Both the position numbers and the translations under genes were made by a program. A DNA stretch of 8,572 nt from Thiocapsa sp. UBA6158 (GTDB lineage: Bacteria > Pseudomonadota > Gammaproteobacteria > Chromatiales > Chromatiaceae), in assembly GCF_002423035.1 (NCBI RefSeq), contig NZ_DIUM01000016.1, positions 1-8,572 on the forward strand. The letters run 5' to 3'. Below the pieces are notes generated by a model. That model had not been told where the DNA came from, made no database searches, and saw only the letters and a program-made list of their open reading frames with translations. This document shows, piece after piece, positions 7,121 to 8,572 of the stretch. Position 1 is the first letter of the stretch. Every line of letters begins with the position of its first letter.

Positions 7121-7543
7121 ATGTTGCAGATCTCCAGCCGTATCCGTATCGACGAGACCGAGCTGAGCGAACGGTTCATCCGTTCGCCCGGACCCGGCGG
7201 TCAAAACGTCAACAAGGTCGAGACGGCGGTCCAGTTGCGGTTCGACGTGGCACGCTCGCCGTCGCTGCCCGAGGATGTGCGCGAGCGCTTGGTGCGCCTC
7301 GGCGGACGGCGGATCGATTCGGACGGGGTCCTGATGATCGAGGCGCACCGCTACCGCACCCGCGAGCGCAACCGCGCCGATGCGCGAGCCCGCCTCGCTG
7401 CACTCATCGCTCAAGCCGCCGTGCGACCGAAACCACGCATCGCGACCCGGCCGACCCGCGCCTCCACCGAGCGACGTCTGGAGACCAAGCGCAAACAATC
7501 CAGCAGCAAGCGCATGCGTCGCGCCCCCTCGGATCACGATTGA
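7121..7543 (+). CDS. arfB: Alternative ribosome-rescue factor B, peptidyl-tRNA hydrolase
   Basis: A 140-residue release-factor-like protein (ArfB/YaeJ), the same length as the E. coli protein. It frees ribosomes stalled at the end of non-stop messages by hydrolysing peptidyl-tRNA without needing a stop codon. The catalytic GGQ is at residues 26-28 within SPGPGGQNVNKVETAVQLRF, at the same position as in E. coli YaeJ, and SDGVLMIEAHRYRTRERNR follows. The C-terminal tail is strongly basic (about 110-137, with RPTRASTERRLETKRKQ), as expected for the part that enters the empty mRNA channel. There is no room for the stop-codon recognition domains of RF1/RF2, which rules out a true release factor. 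The ATG at 7121 lies 10 bp after the purL stop codon, so the two are probably co-transcribed. No strong ribosome binding site is seen, and translational coupling to purL is plausible. Confidence 0.95.
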   Translation: MLQISSRIRIDETELSERFIRSPGPGGQNVNKVETAVQLRFDVARSPSLPEDVRERLVRLGGRRIDSDGVLMIEAHRYRTRERNRADARARLAALIAQAAVRPKPRIATRPTRASTERRLETKRKQSSSKRMRRAPSDHD

Positions 7544-7570
7544 ACGAGCTTGGTCGTCGAGGGCATCAAC

Positions 7571-7613
7571 GAGCACGACTTGGCGTGCTCCAGGGATATC
7601 TTCCTGGTTCTTT
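7571..7613 (+). terminator. Tandem-hairpin intrinsic terminator after arfB
   Basis: Two adjacent stems begin 28 bp after the arfB stop codon. The first is a perfect 7-bp stem, GAGCACG/CGTGCTC (7571-7590) with a 6-base loop. The second pairs CCAGGGA with TTCCTGG (7590-7607, one G-T pair, 4-base loop) and is followed directly by TTCTTT. They share one base, so they may alternate or fold in tandem. The T-tract is interrupted by one C, so the strength is uncertain. Confidence 0.5.
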
Positions 7614-7730
7614 GGAGCGGACCTGCCGAAGACCCGCAGCCGGCACCGTCGCGCCCCCGACGTGAAAACCCACCGGAACCCGCCACGCGCCGACCTCTTG
7701 TCCGGGAGCAGCCGGTGGACGTTGTTTTAG

Positions 7731-7750
7731 TCTGTACGCTATCGAACAGA
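7731..7750. promoter_or_regulatory. 20-bp imperfect palindrome, possible operator
   Basis: TCTGTACGCTATCGAACAGA is a two-fold symmetric element in which 8 of 10 half-site positions pair: TCTGT and ACAGA at the ends, with CG and an outer T/A matching inside. It lies where composition becomes AT-richer and is preceded by TTGTTTTAG. The length and symmetry suit a dimeric DNA-binding regulator. It is about 390 bp from the next gene, so it may instead control a transcript starting close by. Confidence 0.35.
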
Positions 7751-7804
7751 TGACTTGGATAAACTGGGCTACACTTTCATTTGAACCGCGTCCAGAGCGA
7801 GATG

Positions 7805-7820
7805 CTCACTTTCGAGTGAG
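7805..7820. other. Perfect stem with TTCG tetraloop
   Basis: CTCACT-TTCG-AGTGAG forms a 6-bp perfect stem closed by a TTCG loop, with one more possible G-T pair outside, and is followed by TTCGATCTTT. As RNA this would be a compact hairpin, possibly the 3' end or a domain of a small transcript starting near 7750. The closing pair is T-A rather than the extra-stable C-G, and the T-tract is broken. Confidence 0.3.
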
Positions 7821-8137
7821 TTCGATCTTTGGTGCATCCATGGCCGTTAGCGGGCGCGCAGGTCAACATAATTTATTTTTTAATAGCTTAAAACGCGCCA
7901 TCTCCAGCGGTCGTCAAAACTGCCGGGGCCGATCCCATCCAAAAACAGCGCATACCGCACTGGGCGCGGTTTAGGTTACGAGAGTAGAGGCTCGCCGAGG
8001 TGTCGGACACGCACACGCCGCAGAACAACCATATCATCGACAGATTGCCTGTCTGATTTAAATGAGTAGGCATCGGCAGAATAACTCCAGGTCCTCTCGG
8101 ACTGGACTAACGCAATGTCCGCAACCGGAGAACGATC

Positions 8138-8296
8138 ATGTCACTCGGTACCATACTACTCATCGTCCTGATCCTGATACTTGTGGGTGTCATCCCGACC
8201 TGGTCCCATAGCCGCTCCTGGGATTATGCGCCCAGCGGTATCGTTGGACTCGTCGTTGTTATCCTGCTCATTCCGGTCCCGTTGGGGCGATTCTAA
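8138..8296 (+). CDS. DUF3309 family small membrane protein
   Basis: A 52-residue protein starting MSLGTILLIVLILILVGV. It has two hydrophobic segments (about 3-20 and 35-48) joined by the polar stretch TWSHSRSWDYAPSG (21-34). The W-x-x-S-R-S-W-x-Y-x-P-S-G pattern is the hallmark of the DUF3309 family of tiny membrane proteins, widespread in Proteobacteria and without a known function. The ATG at 8138 has a good ribosome binding site, GGAG at 8127-8130 with 7 bases of spacing. The gene ends 14 bp before the lipoprotein gene, whose ribosome binding site shares the octamer CGGAGAAC, so the two are probably co-transcribed. A position in the inner membrane is likely from the two hydrophobic stretches. 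No catalytic residues are apparent. Confidence 0.85.
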   Translation: MSLGTILLIVLILILVGVIPTWSHSRSWDYAPSGIVGLVVVILLIPVPLGRF

Positions 8297-8310
8297 ACGG
8301 AGAACTGAAG

Positions 8311-8526
8311 ATGCGCATTACCGCCAAGCTGTTTACTTTCGCAGTGTCGATTGCCCTGCTGCTCGGTGCGGTCGGTTGTGAACAGGAAGGCCCCGCCGAG
8401 AGGGCCGGGGAAAAGATCGATCACGCCGCCGAACGCGCGGGGGATAAGATCGAGCAAGCAAGTGAAAAGGCAGCAGACAAGATCGAAGACGCCAAGGAAG
8501 CGGCCAGCGATCAGATCGCCGAGTAG
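8311..8526 (+). CDS. Small lipoprotein with 11-residue amphipathic repeats
   Basis: A 71-residue secreted lipoprotein. The first 22 residues form a signal peptide (MRITAKLFTF, then a hydrophobic core), followed by a lipobox-like LLGAVGC with C23 as the probable lipidated residue. E24 after it is not the inner-membrane retention Asp, so outer-membrane anchoring is the better guess. The mature part is almost pure 11-residue repeats in register from residues 30, 41, 52 and 63 (ERAGEKIDHAA, ERAGDKIEQAS, EKAADKIEDAK, then a partial copy). This alternating charged, Ala-rich pattern predicts an amphipathic helix or coiled coil like LEA or apolipoprotein repeats. The ribosome binding site is GGAG at 8299-8302, 8 bases before the ATG. 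I do not recognise a named family; a role in envelope stress or desiccation protection is inference from the repeat type and the DUF3309 neighbour. Confidence 0.8.
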   Translation: MRITAKLFTFAVSIALLLGAVGCEQEGPAERAGEKIDHAAERAGDKIEQASEKAADKIEDAKEAASDQIAE

Positions 8527-8572
8527 GGAGCAGCGCGCGGCGTCTAAGGCATCCCATTACACACATCTCATA

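Larger units (their letters stand above)
7614..8137. other. Long gene-poor stretch, partly AT-rich
   Basis: About 520 bp without a gene I can support. Open frames on both strands are short, lack ribosome binding sites and give peptides resembling no family. Composition shifts from GC-rich (7614-7720) to clearly AT-richer, with the densest part at 7866-7895 (AATTTATTTTTTAATAG). It contains a 20-bp palindrome (7731-7750), a stem with a TTCG loop (7805-7820), a hairpin ACCGC/GCGGT with a 7-base loop (7954-7970), and a short inverted repeat GACAG-ATTGC-CTGTC (8039-8053) followed by TTTAAAT. It may hold the control region of the two small genes that follow, an unrecognised small RNA, or decayed sequence. 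Confidence 0.5.

Noticed and set aside
7750..7974. 74-codon plus-strand frame in the AT-rich region
   Set aside because: No ribosome binding site, no recognisable family, and it spans the TTCG hairpin and the compositional shift. Probably a chance frame.
7888..8073. 61-codon minus-strand frame
   Set aside because: The peptide has no recognisable features and no ribosome binding site, and it overlaps the likely control region of the DUF3309 gene.
8181..8381. 66-codon plus-strand frame across the DUF3309-lipoprotein junction
   Set aside because: It is out of frame with two genes that have good ribosome binding sites and family or lipobox signatures.
1..8572. CRISPR arrays, tRNA or rRNA genes, insertion sequences, prophage or toxin-antitoxin genes
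   Set aside because: No regularly spaced repeats, no cloverleaf with a recognisable TTCGA arm, and no transposase- or integrase-like protein was found on either strand.

Overview
The window comes from a GC-rich proteobacterium. PurL is the long, single-chain type and can be read against the Escherichia coli protein almost end to end, and the ribosome-rescue factor ArfB has the same length as the E. coli protein with its GGQ at the same position. This points to a gammaproteobacterium. The overall feel (high GC, and a DUF3309 gene next to a small repeat lipoprotein) would fit a Chromatiaceae-like purple sulfur bacterium, but that last step is only an impression.

Left part (1-2954, minus strand): a two-gene unit. 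It begins with a divergent MurE-like Mur ligase (2954-1515). After 21 bp comes a DAACS-family sodium-coupled amino acid/dicarboxylate symporter (1493-303). Both proteins look intact, but both differ from their textbook relatives at substrate-facing positions. The ligase keeps ATP-binding and diaminopimelate-type motifs but has a rewritten UDP-binding N-domain and a shortened central domain. The symporter has Ile where acidic amino acid transporters have the Arg that holds the substrate side chain. This pair is the most interesting part of the window.

Middle (2955-3204): a divergent intergenic region. It holds a perfect DnaA box, a GC-rich dyad, and the same 9-mer AAGTATCAT facing outward toward each gene, possibly as the -10 regions of two divergent promoters.

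Centre (3205-7543, plus strand): purL (FGAM synthase, purine biosynthesis) is followed 10 bp later by arfB (stalled-ribosome rescue). A tandem hairpin with a T-rich tail lies just downstream and probably ends this unit.

Right part (7544-8572): about 600 bp without a convincing gene, partly AT-rich. It contains a 20-bp imperfect palindrome and a perfect stem with a TTCG loop. Then come two very small genes with matching ribosome binding sites: a 52-residue DUF3309 membrane protein and a 71-residue lipoprotein made of 11-residue amphipathic repeats. They look like a small envelope or stress module.
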